Positions 15,430 through 23,335 of a stretch of 64,000 nt of DNA are shown here, piece after piece. This stretch comes from Nitrobacter sp039808345 (lineage in GTDB: Bacteria > Pseudomonadota > Alphaproteobacteria > Rhizobiales > Xanthobacteraceae). The translations under genes and the position numbers were made by a program. Positions within the stretch are counted from its first letter, which is position 1. Each line of letters opens with the position of its first letter. The stretch spans positions 2,170,001 to 2,234,000 of the forward strand of contig NZ_CP181167.1 in the NCBI RefSeq assembly GCF_047824785.1. Direction: 5' to 3'. A model generated the notes under the pieces. The model saw nothing but the letters and a program-made list of their open reading frames with translations, was not told the DNA's origin and did not search any database.

Positions 15430-16028
15430 AGGACTTCCCTACGCGCTCGGCGGCATGTATCGCGGCTTGCACCGAAAGTGGCCGCCATCGCTTCTTCGGT
15501 CATGCTCTTCAGATCATCCATGTCGTTGCGATTAACCATTTTCTCCTTTACCCGTTGAATGACGCGCTGCTTAGGACCGCGCTTGGCGGGGGATGACAGC
15601 ACATCGGCTGTTCGCTCTTTCTGCTTGGGCCACCGCTTTTGAACATCAGGCCTTGAAACGAGTATGCGCGTGTAGACCACGCCGGCTGTATTGTGAGCCC
15701 GGTGGACTAGCCCGTCATCGCCCCGGTCCTCGTAAGTTAGCTTGATATCTTCCCATTCGAGCGGCTGGATTGGCACACGCTGTCCACCCGAAAGGCCAGT
15801 TGCCTGAATGCCGCCGGCTGCTAGCTCATGAATCAGCAATGCACGGGCTCGCTGAATTTCAACGTTAGCCTTAAGATCGTCATCTAGCCACACGTCCTCT
15901 AGATTGCATTTCCACAAGGGCCCCGCAGCAAGAGGCGTAGGGTTTACAATCCAGATGCAAGCCATCCCGATAGACCACCACGGCATCAGCATTGCATCTT
16001 CAAGATTCCCTATTTTCTTGCCGTCCAT
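15393..16028 (-). CDS. Island protein with C-terminal basic helical domain, unknown
   Basis: The stop of the integrase overlaps the ATG at 16028 (TGATG); a GTG one codon upstream is possible. The 211-aa protein has a tryptophan-rich N-terminal half (MPWWSIGMACIWIVNPTPL) and a basic C-terminal part with KRGPKQRVIQRVKEKM and MTEEAMAATFGASRDTCRRARREVL, the latter resembling a helix-turn-helix. Coupling to the integrase suggests a regulatory or replication-related role, but I recognise no named family. Confidence 0.6.
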   Translation of the reverse strand: MDGKKIGNLEDAMLMPWWSIGMACIWIVNPTPLAAGPLWKCNLEDVWLDDDLKANVEIQRARALLIHELAAGGIQATGLSGGQRVPIQPLEWEDIKLTYEDRGDDGLVHRAHNTAGVVYTRILVSRPDVQKRWPKQKERTADVLSSPAKRGPKQRVIQRVKEKMVNRNDMDDLKSMTEEAMAATFGASRDTCRRARREVLSLFVEKSNSDK

Positions 16029-17299
16029 CACGCCATCTCCCGGTCGAAGTGCACAACATTATCGGTCGGCGGACTGAGAATGATCGCCACAAGGTCCGCC
16101 AGCCTTTGGAACGCCTCCCGCTTTTCATCGAGGAATGAGTATCGATCATAGGTACCCCGCACGCCGGCAATAACGTGCCCCATGGCGCGCTCGGCATGAT
16201 CCTCTGGCACCTTGGCGCGGCTCATCAGAGTTCGCGCGGTCCGGCGCAGATCGTGCAGCGTCCATCGCGGCATCTTCGCCCTGCCCTCTGCCTTGCGCCG
16301 CTTGGTGATCTCGGCATCAAGGCTAGCCTTTGCCTTGCTGAACCCGCTAAACGGCCGCGCACCATCGGTAGTCGAGAACACGAACCAGTTATTGCCCTTG
16401 AACCCCTGCGGCTTGGTGCCGATCAGGGCTTTCGCAGCCGCCGGCAGCGGGATGACGTGATCCAGCTTATTCTTGTAGCGCTCGCCTGGAATGGTCCACA
16501 GATCGCCCTCAATCTCGGCGGCGTTCATGCTGGCGGATTCGTTGCGCCGCGTCATGGTCAGCAGCAGCATTTTGACATAGCGCGGATAGCAGGACGGCAC
16601 ATCGGCCGTTTCCAGCGCCTGCCAGATATCGCGGATTTCGTCGTCGGTCAGGACACGTTGCCGTGCCCGTTCTTTGGGCTTGGTCCGCGCCATGCCCCGG
16701 ACGATCGGTGACAGAAAGTCGTCATCCCGCGCGGCCTGCCAATTGAACGCCTTGCGGACATGGGCCAGAACCCGATCCGCCATCACCGGCCCGGCCTTGT
16801 CCTCAACCGCGTCCAACATCTCCACGATCTGACGGCGCTTCAATTCATAGATGGAGGTTTCACCGATCCGGGGGCGGACGTAGCGATCAAAGGCGGACGT
16901 TATTTGATCCTCGCTTCGGAGTTTGCTGGCGTGACGCTTCACGAAGTCGTCCAGGATTGCGTTGACGGTATTCGAAGCAGCCCGGCCGACCTTGGCAGCT
17001 TCAGCCTTGGCGGTCGCCCGTTCCGCCGATGGATCGCGCCCGTCTGCAACCTCACCCGCCCGCTTCTTGGCGAGGGTGCGCGCCTCGTCAGGCGTGATTG
17101 ATCCCATGATCCCCAGGCCGTGCCACTTCTGCTTGCCGGCCGCATCTCGGTAGCGGTAACCGAATGTCACCTTGCCGCTGGACAGCTTGCGAGCGACAAA
17201 GCCTCTGATCTCGCCATCCGCAATGATCTCACCGGCGCGCATCTTGTCCACCCGGCTCTTGCTGATCTTGCCCTGCACCCTCGCCGCCTCCGTGCACAT
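16028..17299 (-). CDS. int: P4-type tyrosine integrase
   Basis: The 423-aa protein has the P4/SPI layout: N-terminal arm-binding DUF4102-like domain (about 10-90), core-binding domain (110-205) and catalytic domain (215-400). Catalytic residues are visible: Arg251 in TMTRRNE, His349 and Arg352 in HDLRRT, His375 in MGHVIAG and Tyr384 in GTYDRY. Such enzymes recombine a tRNA 3' end with the element's attP, and here the 47-bp repeats define those sites. The gene reads inward from attR, 172 bp away. Repeats resembling arm sites cover its promoter region, which suggests autoregulation. The protein appears complete. Confidence 0.95.
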   Translation of the reverse strand: MCTEAARVQGKISKSRVDKMRAGEIIADGEIRGFVARKLSSGKVTFGYRYRDAAGKQKWHGLGIMGSITPDEARTLAKKRAGEVADGRDPSAERATAKAEAAKVGRAASNTVNAILDDFVKRHASKLRSEDQITSAFDRYVRPRIGETSIYELKRRQIVEMLDAVEDKAGPVMADRVLAHVRKAFNWQAARDDDFLSPIVRGMARTKPKERARQRVLTDDEIRDIWQALETADVPSCYPRYVKMLLLTMTRRNESASMNAAEIEGDLWTIPGERYKNKLDHVIPLPAAAKALIGTKPQGFKGNNWFVFSTTDGARPFSGFSKAKASLDAEITKRRKAEGRAKMPRWTLHDLRRTARTLMSRAKVPEDHAERAMGHVIAGVRGTYDRYSFLDEKREAFQRLADLVAIILSPPTDNVVHFDREMA

Positions 17300-17321
17300 A
17301 GAAAAATCACGGGGTCATGGT

Positions 17322-17340
17322 GCACACACAATGCACACGG
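17322..17340. other. Candidate right arm-type integrase site
   Basis: GCACACACAATGCACACGG lies between the integrase start and attR. It matches 5225-5243 closely in the same orientation, and a partial copy (GTGCACATA, 17292-17300) overlaps the integrase start codon. An AGTGTGG/CCACACT inverted pair follows at about 17371-17405. Confidence 0.5.
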
Positions 17341-17471
17341 AGCAAGGTAAATCGGCGGGATTAGTCAGAAAGTGTGGGAAAGATACAGAAATGTCCACAC
17401 TACAACGGCTTATGGCAATAATGAGAGAAAAACGAATAATTGCAGAGGCTTGAATCCGATCAGCGGACATA

Positions 17472-17518
17472 ACTTTTAATCATGGGGTCGAGGGTTCGAG
17501 TCCCTCCGCGCTCACCAT
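17472..17518. repeat. attR: right copy of 47-bp attachment core
   Basis: Identical to 5118-5164. It contains only the 3' half of tRNA-Lys, without acceptor 5' strand or D arm, so it is the displaced end of the original gene and not a functional tRNA. It marks the right limit of the island. Confidence 0.93.
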
Positions 17519-17640
17519 CAAAACATGCACCTTTCAGTGTCGGGCGTTCCGGAGAAATCTCCAAAACTCAGCTTTATGGAACCCCTCGCCTCCCACGCGG
17601 TTAGCCAGACTGATCGGGCAGCGAGACCGAGGCATCCGGC

Positions 17641-17841
17641 ATGACAGAGTTCCTGAGCCAGGTTTTGGTGCCGATCGCTGTGGCGTCCGTCGCGGCGGTC
17701 CTCATACTGGGCCTCGTCAACATGATGCGCGGCGGCAATCCCTGGCGCTCGCAATACCTGATGCAAACGCGGGTTGTGCTGCAGTTCGTTGCGATCGTCT
17801 TGGTCATGATGGCCATTTGGTCGATGATGGGCCGGCAATAG
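17641..17841 (+). CDS. HIG1-domain twin-transmembrane protein
   Basis: A 66-aa protein with two membrane segments (about 6-26 and 45-62) joined by a loop reading RGGNPWRSQYLMQTRVVLQ, the HIG1 signature (RG-x5-SQ-x-LM-x-x-RV-x-x-Q). In mitochondria HIG1 proteins modulate respiratory complexes; bacterial copies are presumed inner-membrane partners of terminal oxidases. It stands alone just outside attR, and before integration it would have lain about 120 bp after tRNA-Lys. A terminator follows. Confidence 0.85.
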   Translation: MTEFLSQVLVPIAVASVAAVLILGLVNMMRGGNPWRSQYLMQTRVVLQFVAIVLVMMAIWSMMGRQ

Positions 17842-17932
17842 ATTGTTCACGGCCCCTGGAACTATATGCCTCCCGGCGCATTGCCCGTGCCGGACGGCCC
17901 TTGGCCGGGTACCGTCCGGCTTCACTTGATCT

Positions 17933-17968
17933 GGCCCGCCTCCTCTCGCGTTGGCGGGCCTTTTGTTT
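17933..17968 (+). terminator. Rho-independent terminator after the HIG1 gene
   Basis: GGCCCGCC (17933-17940) pairs with GGCGGGCC (17953-17960), followed by TTTTGTTT. A further hairpin (CCGGACGG/CCGTCCGG, about 17890-17919) lies upstream of it. Confidence 0.85.
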
Positions 17969-18039
17969 CGAGTTCTGATCAGGACCGGCCCTACGGACAA
18001 GCTCATTGGAATGAACCGCCCGATCCGCGTGACGGCCGC

Positions 18040-19185
18040 TCAACCGGCGGCTGCGGTATCCTCGTTCAGACCCGAGATAAACGCCTGTATCACCTTCTCA
18101 ACGTCTGGCGAGACGTCGGCGTTGTACGGCCCCTTGGTCTGGATAAGCTTGTAAGGAGAGCGCTTGCGGGCAGGCAGTTGAAGAAACTCACCCGACGCAA
18201 GCAGGAATCCTGACTTGCTGATCTCGAAGGTCGCGACGCGCTGGCCATCCTTGCGCACCGAAAAAATCCGGCTGAAACCGCGTATGACATTTCCGGCGTA
18301 GCTCGCCACGCAATGATGCATGTCCGCGCCCTCGGCGTGAAGCACCGCGCCTGACTGAAGCGCTACAATTTCGTACCCGCCGATGATCCTCCTGCGCGGG
18401 AGGTCTCCATAATCGATGACATCGTTCCAGCCGATCTTGTGGGTCAGAAGGTACGCCTTCTCGCTGCTGGCCCTTGCGAGTTCATCGTGCCACTCGATCG
18501 CCGCCCGGTAAGCGCGCTCGTAACTCCAGCGCCGGTTGAACCGGTCGATATGAAAGGCCGCATAATCAGCAACGGACGACGCCTGATCCAGAAGACCACC
18601 CGCCGTGCTTGCCGCATGCTCGCCCATCGCGCACACCGCCCATTCGAAAAGTGCCTTGGCGCTCTGTTGGCGCCGACACATCGTCTCGGACCACTCACCG
18701 AGCGCGCGCAACCAGTTGTGCTGCTTGCGGATCGCGGTGGGAATCGCCTGTGCCAGTGGCGAGGGCGGGATGTCGCACAGGTTCTGAATGATCTGATACT
18801 CGGTCGGACCGGCGCGAAACGCTTGCCCTTTGAGCGCACGCAGGGGGCGGATCAATCCATAGGACTTCAAAAGGTCGCGCAATTTCGGGCGATCTTGAAT
18901 GGCCGCGTGCCAGTCCTGCTGGACAAATTCCCGTTCGCTCGGGCGGAAACATTCCATGCCCTGCGCGGCAGCGACGACAAGGACCGGAGCCTGCCTCAGA
19001 TAATCGATCGCGAAAGGTTCGACCACCACCATGCTCACGGCAGCAATGGCCAGCGGCTTCACCGCGTACATACTCTCGGCTTCGCGCGCACAAGCCTGAA
19101 CCCACGGCTCATCCCGCAGCAGACCCGTCGCCGCAAACTCGGGAGCCAGCCATTGCAGCAGGCTTCTCTGTGCATCATCCTTCAT
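18040..19185 (-). CDS. PcfJ-domain protein
   Basis: With the ATG at 19185 the protein has 381 aa; an in-frame TTG further up is less likely. The C-terminal third has the PcfJ pattern: GADMHHCVASYAGNVI (His-His-Cys then Ser-Tyr), FSRIFSVRKDGQRVATFEIS and a glutamine/asparagine-poor end. PcfJ was named from an enterococcal conjugative plasmid and its biochemical role is unknown; chromosomal copies are common in Rhizobiales. The first 200 residues are helical with no recognised domain. It lies only 0.5 kb outside the island, so a mobile origin is possible. Confidence 0.75.
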   Translation of the reverse strand: MKDDAQRSLLQWLAPEFAATGLLRDEPWVQACAREAESMYAVKPLAIAAVSMVVVEPFAIDYLRQAPVLVVAAAQGMECFRPSEREFVQQDWHAAIQDRPKLRDLLKSYGLIRPLRALKGQAFRAGPTEYQIIQNLCDIPPSPLAQAIPTAIRKQHNWLRALGEWSETMCRRQQSAKALFEWAVCAMGEHAASTAGGLLDQASSVADYAAFHIDRFNRRWSYERAYRAAIEWHDELARASSEKAYLLTHKIGWNDVIDYGDLPRRRIIGGYEIVALQSGAVLHAEGADMHHCVASYAGNVIRGFSRIFSVRKDGQRVATFEISKSGFLLASGEFLQLPARKRSPYKLIQTKGPYNADVSPDVEKVIQAFISGLNEDTAAAG

Positions 19186-19609
19186 GCGAGGACCTTGAGC
19201 ATCGCAACCAGAAGCCCTGACCTTCCACTCGGCCTCCCGACCGGTCAAATATATTCTCTCTCCTTCGAAGCAACGCGCTGGCCCCCATGGTTGAATGCCA
19301 AATATCCCCAGGAGACGCCGCCATTTTTATAGATCAGTTTCCTCACCAGAATCTGGTTATTGATCAGGAGCCTTGAAATCGGATAAACTTGGAATCGGTT
19401 GCCCACGCAAACACGGGCTTCTTGGAACATCGCCGGGATTGACACGTAATGCGTTGAATTATTTAGTGATTTGCTTATATTGAGCGAGACGCTATCGGTG
19501 CGCGGACTGATCCGGCGGAGGCCCATCGGCCCCCGACCTGTCTTGTCGCTAATTTCGGACACAATCTACCGGAATAACGCGGCGAGCACGAAGATTGAGG
19601 AATTTGTTC
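19186..19609. other. Intergenic region, AT-rich, no supported gene
   Basis: The stretch 19330-19490 is clearly richer in A and T than its surroundings. A minus-strand reading frame at 19245-19562 exists but has no ribosome binding site and unusual composition. The region probably contains divergent promoters for the PcfJ-like gene and the secreted protein at 19610. Confidence 0.5.
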
Positions 19610-19960
19610 ATGCACCGCACCAACACTTATGCTTTTCTTTTTTCAGGTGTTCTGATTGCGGGCCTGGCCTCACCGGCGCTTGCGGGAAACACCTATGACG
19701 GGCTTTGGAATGTCAAGATCGTCACCAAGACGGGCAGTTGCGACCCGGTGGCGCAGTATCCCCTGATGGTTACCAACGGCAAGGTTTCGGCGGGAAATGC
19801 CGACGTGACCGGCAGCGTTGGAAACCAAGGCTACGTGAAGGTATCGATTCGTGGGGCTTATGCCAACGGACAACTCAACGGCAACGTCGGGTCGGGTAAA
19901 TGGAACGGAGCGTCCGGGGGGATTCCTTGCAGTGGCCGATGGGAAGCTTCGCGTCAGTAA
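19610..19960 (+). CDS. Small secreted protein with C-terminal beta-rich domain, unknown
   Basis: A 116-aa protein. A GAGG precedes the ATG at 19610. The signal peptide (1-25, ending PALA) is followed by YDGLWNVKIVTKTGSCDPVAQYPL, a beta-rich body and a closing GIPCSGRWEA. The two cysteines could form a disulfide. The pattern YDG-W-V-----G-CD ... CSGRW-A is familiar from many small secreted proteins of Bradyrhizobiaceae that carry no known function. The next gene, 35 bp downstream, also encodes a secreted protein. Confidence 0.75.
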   Translation: MHRTNTYAFLFSGVLIAGLASPALAGNTYDGLWNVKIVTKTGSCDPVAQYPLMVTNGKVSAGNADVTGSVGNQGYVKVSIRGAYANGQLNGNVGSGKWNGASGGIPCSGRWEASRQ

Positions 19961-19995
19961 ATAACAGGATGATACAAATGGGATTCGGGGGGATC

Positions 19996-20475
19996 ATGTC
20001 ACGAGGATTGTCCACTACATGCGCGTTAGGCGCAGTGGTGATGCTGTCGATGTCGAGCAGCCTGGCGGGGGCTGGCCCGTTTGAAGGTTTGGCGGGCATC
20101 TGGACTGGACGTGGCACGATACAGCTCGAGGATGGCTCGACCGAAAAGATTCGGTGCAAGGCTACTTACGCAGTCAGCGGCGATGCCCAGGGTCTCAATC
20201 AGACGCTGCTGTGCGCCAGTGACAGCTACAAGTTCGAACTCAAGAGCAACGTGCTCGCCCGCAATGGCGTCCTGTCCGGGGACTGGCGCGAAACCAGCCG
20301 CAATGTTGGCGGAACCCTCGAAGGGCGTGCCGGTAACGGCCAGTTCAACGTCGACGTCACCGCTCCCGCATTTACGGCGAAACTCAAACTGAAGACGAAC
20401 GGCAACCGACAGGACGTGGTTATCAGTTCGGACGGGCAGTTCAAGGGCGCCAGTATCTCACTGTCCCGCTCCTGA
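19996..20475 (+). CDS. Secreted protein, unknown function
   Basis: The start at 19996 (159 aa) has GGGGGG 5 bp upstream; earlier in-frame ATGs at 19969 and 19978 are possible. A signal peptide (to about AGAG) precedes FEGLAGIWTGRGTIQLEDGSTEKIRCKATY, then repeated beta strands with NGVLSGDW and GQFNVDV. The pattern suggests a lipocalin-like or beta-sandwich protein. It is likely co-transcribed with the secreted protein gene before it. Confidence 0.75.
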   Translation: MSRGLSTTCALGAVVMLSMSSSLAGAGPFEGLAGIWTGRGTIQLEDGSTEKIRCKATYAVSGDAQGLNQTLLCASDSYKFELKSNVLARNGVLSGDWRETSRNVGGTLEGRAGNGQFNVDVTAPAFTAKLKLKTNGNRQDVVISSDGQFKGASISLSRS

Positions 20476-20580
20476 TTTCAGACGCGATCTTCAGACGATG
20501 GCCTCGTTTCTGATTCAGAAGCGAGGCCATCGTTGTTTTGCCAGAGCGGTTTGCATTTCGACGGAAACACCCTGTTCCGT

Positions 20581-20616
20581 CATGGCCGGGCTTGTCCCGG
20601 CCATCCACGTTTTTTT
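20581..20616. repeat. GC-rich palindromic hairpin (GGCCGGG type)
   Basis: ATGGCCGGG and CCCGGCCAT flank a short loop, followed by CCACGTTTTTTT. It could serve as a terminator for the plus-strand gene at 19996. A related but diverged hairpin, ATGGCCGG/CCGGCCAT, lies at about 24570-24593, so this is a small dispersed family. Confidence 0.65.
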
Positions 20617-20665
20617 GGTTGAAGTTCCGACGACGTAGATACCAGGACGCGGCAAGAGACTCCTG

Positions 20666-21643
20666 TCAGATTCCCTCGAACAGCGCCGTGGACAGATATC
20701 GTTCCGAAAACGATGGGACGATGGCAAGAATTGTTTTGCCTTCGCTTCCGGGCCTCCGGCCGATGGCCAGCGCCGCCGCAATCGCCGCACCCGACGAAAT
20801 TCCGCCGGGAATGCCTTCGCTGCGCGCCAGGGCACGGGCGGTTTCCAGCGCCGTGGCGCTATCGACTTTCACAACCTCGTCAATGGCGGAGCGGTCCAAA
20901 ATCTCGGGCACGAAACCCGCGCCGATCCCTTGAATCCTGTGCGGCGAATGCCGGCCCCCCGACAGTACCGCGCTCTCTTCGGGTTCGACCGCGACAATGC
21001 GCAGCGACGGCTTACGGGGTTTCAGGGCCTGACCGATCCCCGTGATGGTGCCGCCGGTGCCGACGCCAGCCACGATCCAGTCAATGTTCCCGCCGGTATC
21101 GTTCCAGATCTCTTCAGCCGTGGTACGCCGGTGAACATCGGGGTTGGCGAGGTTCTTGAACTGCTGCGGCATTACAGCATGCGGAGTGGTGCGCACCAGT
21201 TCCTCCGCCATGGCGATCGACCCTTTCATGCCTTCCGCCGCCGGCGTCAGAACGATCTCCGCTCCCAGAAAAGCCAGCATCTTGCAGCGTTCCGTCGAAA
21301 CCGATTCCGGCATCACCAGTTTCAGGCGGTAACCGCGCGAAGCCGCAACAAAGGCCAGCGCAATGCCGGTGTTTCCGGAAGTCGGTTCGATCAAAACAGT
21401 GTCCGCATTGATCTTGCCGGCATCTTCCATCGCCCGGATCATCGCCGCGCCGATACGATCCTTCACGCTGGTGGCCGGGTTAAAGTATTCCAGTTTGGCC
21501 AGGACGGTCGCGTTCACGCCGTGCTGCTGCGGCAACCTGCGCAGGCGAACGATCGGAGTGTCTCCGACCGTATCGACAATGCTGTCGAACACACGACCTC
21601 GGCCGGCATGGTGCGGTGCTTCGTTATTCGGCTTGGTATCCAT
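20666..21643 (-). CDS. cysK: Cysteine synthase A (O-acetylserine sulfhydrylase)
   Basis: Cytosolic PLP enzyme that joins sulfide to O-acetylserine to give cysteine and acetate. The 325-aa product has the PLP lysine in NPATSVKDR (Lys61), the substrate loop PTSGNTGIA (88-96), the phosphate-binding GVGTGGT (about 193-199) and the ISSGAA segment near 285. The family is usually 305-325 aa. It is a single gene with its own upstream region containing repeats. Cystathionine beta-synthase-like extensions are absent, so CysK is preferred over CBS; CysM cannot be excluded by sequence reading alone. Confidence 0.92.
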   Translation of the reverse strand: MDTKPNNEAPHHAGRGRVFDSIVDTVGDTPIVRLRRLPQQHGVNATVLAKLEYFNPATSVKDRIGAAMIRAMEDAGKINADTVLIEPTSGNTGIALAFVAASRGYRLKLVMPESVSTERCKMLAFLGAEIVLTPAAEGMKGSIAMAEELVRTTPHAVMPQQFKNLANPDVHRRTTAEEIWNDTGGNIDWIVAGVGTGGTITGIGQALKPRKPSLRIVAVEPEESAVLSGGRHSPHRIQGIGAGFVPEILDRSAIDEVVKVDSATALETARALARSEGIPGGISSGAAIAAALAIGRRPGSEGKTILAIVPSFSERYLSTALFEGI

Positions 21644-21684
21644 GTCAGCGTCCTTCAGTCATGGGTTGAATGCTCATCCACATA

Positions 21685-21782
21685 GCGTTTTCGCGCGAAG
21701 TGGAATCCGGTTCGCGTGAAGAAAACGCGTCAAAACATAAAGATAGAGTCCTTCACCGTTTCCATGAAGCGGTGAAGGACTC
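21685..21782. repeat. Hairpin repeat module, family A
   Basis: The gap 21644-21958 holds a core hairpin with arms GCGTTTTC (21685-21692) and GAAAACGC (21721-21728) around the inverted conserved loop. A spacer with CATAAAGATA leads to a second hairpin, GAGTCCTTCACCG/CGGTGAAGGACTC (21746-21782). The same second hairpin recurs at 24491. Nothing else is recognised in this gap. Confidence 0.85.
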
Positions 21783-21958
21783 CAGCGTGTCGGCCAGGCG
21801 CCTGGCGGCAGAAATCGTTGCGCCAAGAAATCGCGCCGGAAACCGAGCTTCGCAGAACTGGAATTCGTAAAAGAAACGCATTTGTGTTGCGACATCGTCA
21901 AACCATGCGTGTACCGTACCTGAAAATCCAGGCCGATTAATCTCAAAAGGAGGTCACG

Positions 21959-22174
21959 ATGCCAGCGTTTGCTGAAGTCCGGTCGACCGCCCTGCTCCAT
22001 TCCTCGCCTCATGGAAGCGATCTTCCGGCGTGCCCGGTTTGCGCCGACTCGATGATCGCAGCGGAGGCATCCGCATACTTGCCGGACAATGTCATCGGCC
22101 ACTTGTGGAGTTGCGACACGTGCGGGTACGGCTTCGTCACCAAGCATGTCGTCCAACGGATCGCCTGCAACTGA
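21959..22174 (+). CDS. Small zinc-ribbon-like protein
   Basis: A 71-aa protein preceded by an almost perfect Shine-Dalgarno (AAAGGAGGT), implying strong translation. CPVC (25-28) and CDTC (52-55), 23 residues apart, form a likely zinc knuckle pair, and a HVV motif follows. No catalytic domain is present. Small zinc-ribbon proteins often bind RNA or act as adaptors. It lies between cysK and tgt, on the opposite strand from both. Confidence 0.8.
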   Translation: MPAFAEVRSTALLHSSPHGSDLPACPVCADSMIAAEASAYLPDNVIGHLWSCDTCGYGFVTKHVVQRIACN

Positions 22175-22201
22175 CATGATCCTCTCCGGCGCCGTCAGGC
22201 A

Positions 22202-23335
22202 TCAGCGCGTGGCGATGTCGCCGCGCGCCCAGCCTTCGCATGTCTGCTCCCTGAACTGCTGAAAGGCTCTCGCGGCGATCGCCGAGCGCATCGCCTGCAT
22301 GAGGCCTTGATAATAGGCGATGTTGATGCCTGAGAGCAGCATCGCGCCCAGCGTTTCGCCCGAGCGAACCAGATGGTGCAGATAGGCGCGGGAATAATCG
22401 CGCGCCGCCGGCCATGAACTCTCTTCATCGAGCGGACGCGGATCATCGGCGTGGCGCGCGTTGCGAAGGTTGATCTGACCGAAACGGGTGAAGGCCATGC
22501 CGTGACGCCCGTTACGCGTCGGCATGACACAGTCGAACATATCGATGCCGCGCGCGACCGCTTCCAGCAGATCGTGCGGCGTCCCCACGCCCATCAGATA
22601 TCGCGGCCTTTCCACCGGCAACCACGGCACGGTTTCCTCGATCATCGCGAGCATGGTGGCCTGAGGTTCGCCGACCGCGAGACCGCCGATGGCGTAGCCG
22701 TGGAAACCGATCCCGGTCAGCCCGCACGCGCTCGCGCGCCGCAGTTCCGGGCTGTCCCCACCCTGAACGATGCCGAACAGCATGTCGGCGGCGGGGGCGC
22801 CCTCGAAGGCGCGCCTGCTGCGCTCGGCCCAGCGCAGCGAGAGCTGCATGGCGCGCTCGATCTCGCCGCGCTCCGCCGGCAGACGCACGCATTCGTCGAG
22901 TTGCATCGCGATGTCGGAGCCGAGCAGCCGCTGAACTTCGACGGCGCGTTCAGGCGTGAGTTCGATCACAGCGCCGTCGATATGGGATCGAAACGTCACG
23001 CCCTGCTCTTTCACCTTACGCAACTGCGCCAGCGACATCACCTGGAAGCCGCCGGAATCGGTCAGCATGGGTCCGCCCCACGTGGTAAAATTTTGCAGGC
23101 CTCCGAGTTCGTGGATCCGCTCGGCGCCGGGCCGCAGCATCAGGTGATAGGTGTTGCCGAGCACGATGTCGGCCCCGGCATCGCGCACCTCCTGCCATTG
23201 CAGGCCCTTCATCGCGCCTTGCGTGCCGACCGGCATGAACGCCGGCGTTCGCACCGTTCCGTGAGCCGTGGCGAGAAGCCCGCTCCGGGCGTCACCGTCG
23301 CGCTCGAGAATCTCGAAATGGTTGGCGAGATTCAT
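22202..23335 (-). CDS. tgt: Queuine/preQ1 tRNA-ribosyltransferase
   Basis: Exchanges guanine-34 of tRNAs for Asp, Asn, His and Tyr with preQ1. The 377-aa TIM-barrel protein keeps the general base Asp93 in TDSGGFQ, the nucleophile Asp268 in FDCVMPTRNGR, QGGD (191-194) and GGLAVGE (217-223). The zinc-binding loop is unusual: the expected Cys-x-Cys-x-x-Cys before SRAYLHH reads SSWPAA (306-311), so all three cysteines are replaced while the following histidine remains. The gene overlaps the queA stop region by 4 bp, forming a queA-tgt operon. Confidence 0.93.
   Translation of the reverse strand: MNLANHFEILERDGDARSGLLATAHGTVRTPAFMPVGTQGAMKGLQWQEVRDAGADIVLGNTYHLMLRPGAERIHELGGLQNFTTWGGPMLTDSGGFQVMSLAQLRKVKEQGVTFRSHIDGAVIELTPERAVEVQRLLGSDIAMQLDECVRLPAERGEIERAMQLSLRWAERSRRAFEGAPAADMLFGIVQGGDSPELRRASACGLTGIGFHGYAIGGLAVGEPQATMLAMIEETVPWLPVERPRYLMGVGTPHDLLEAVARGIDMFDCVMPTRNGRHGMAFTRFGQINLRNARHADDPRPLDEESSWPAARDYSRAYLHHLVRSGETLGAMLLSGINIAYYQGLMQAMRSAIAARAFQQFREQTCEGWARGDIATR

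Larger units (their letters stand above)
5118..17518. mobile_element. Phage-like integrative island in tRNA-Lys, probable defective prophage or satellite
   Basis: About 12.4 kb lies between two identical 47-bp copies of the tRNA-Lys 3' end. A tyrosine integrase sits next to the right copy. Inside are a terminase large subunit, a likely internal virion protein, an AlpA/excisionase-like protein, an RHH regulator, an outer-membrane protein and many small genes with ATGA-type overlaps, nearly all on the minus strand. Flanking genes are ordinary chromosomal genes. No portal, major capsid, protease, tail or lysis gene is recognisable, so it is a decayed prophage or an element that borrows capsids. 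The integrase lies at the end distal to the intact tRNA. Confidence 0.92.

Noticed and set aside
17472..17518. Second tRNA-Lys at the right end of the island
   Set aside because: Only the 3' half is present; there is no 5' acceptor strand, D arm or 5' anticodon stem, so it is an att repeat.
19245..19562. 105-codon minus-strand frame between the PcfJ-like and secreted protein genes
   Set aside because: No ribosome binding site and low-GC, irregular composition; it probably covers promoter DNA.
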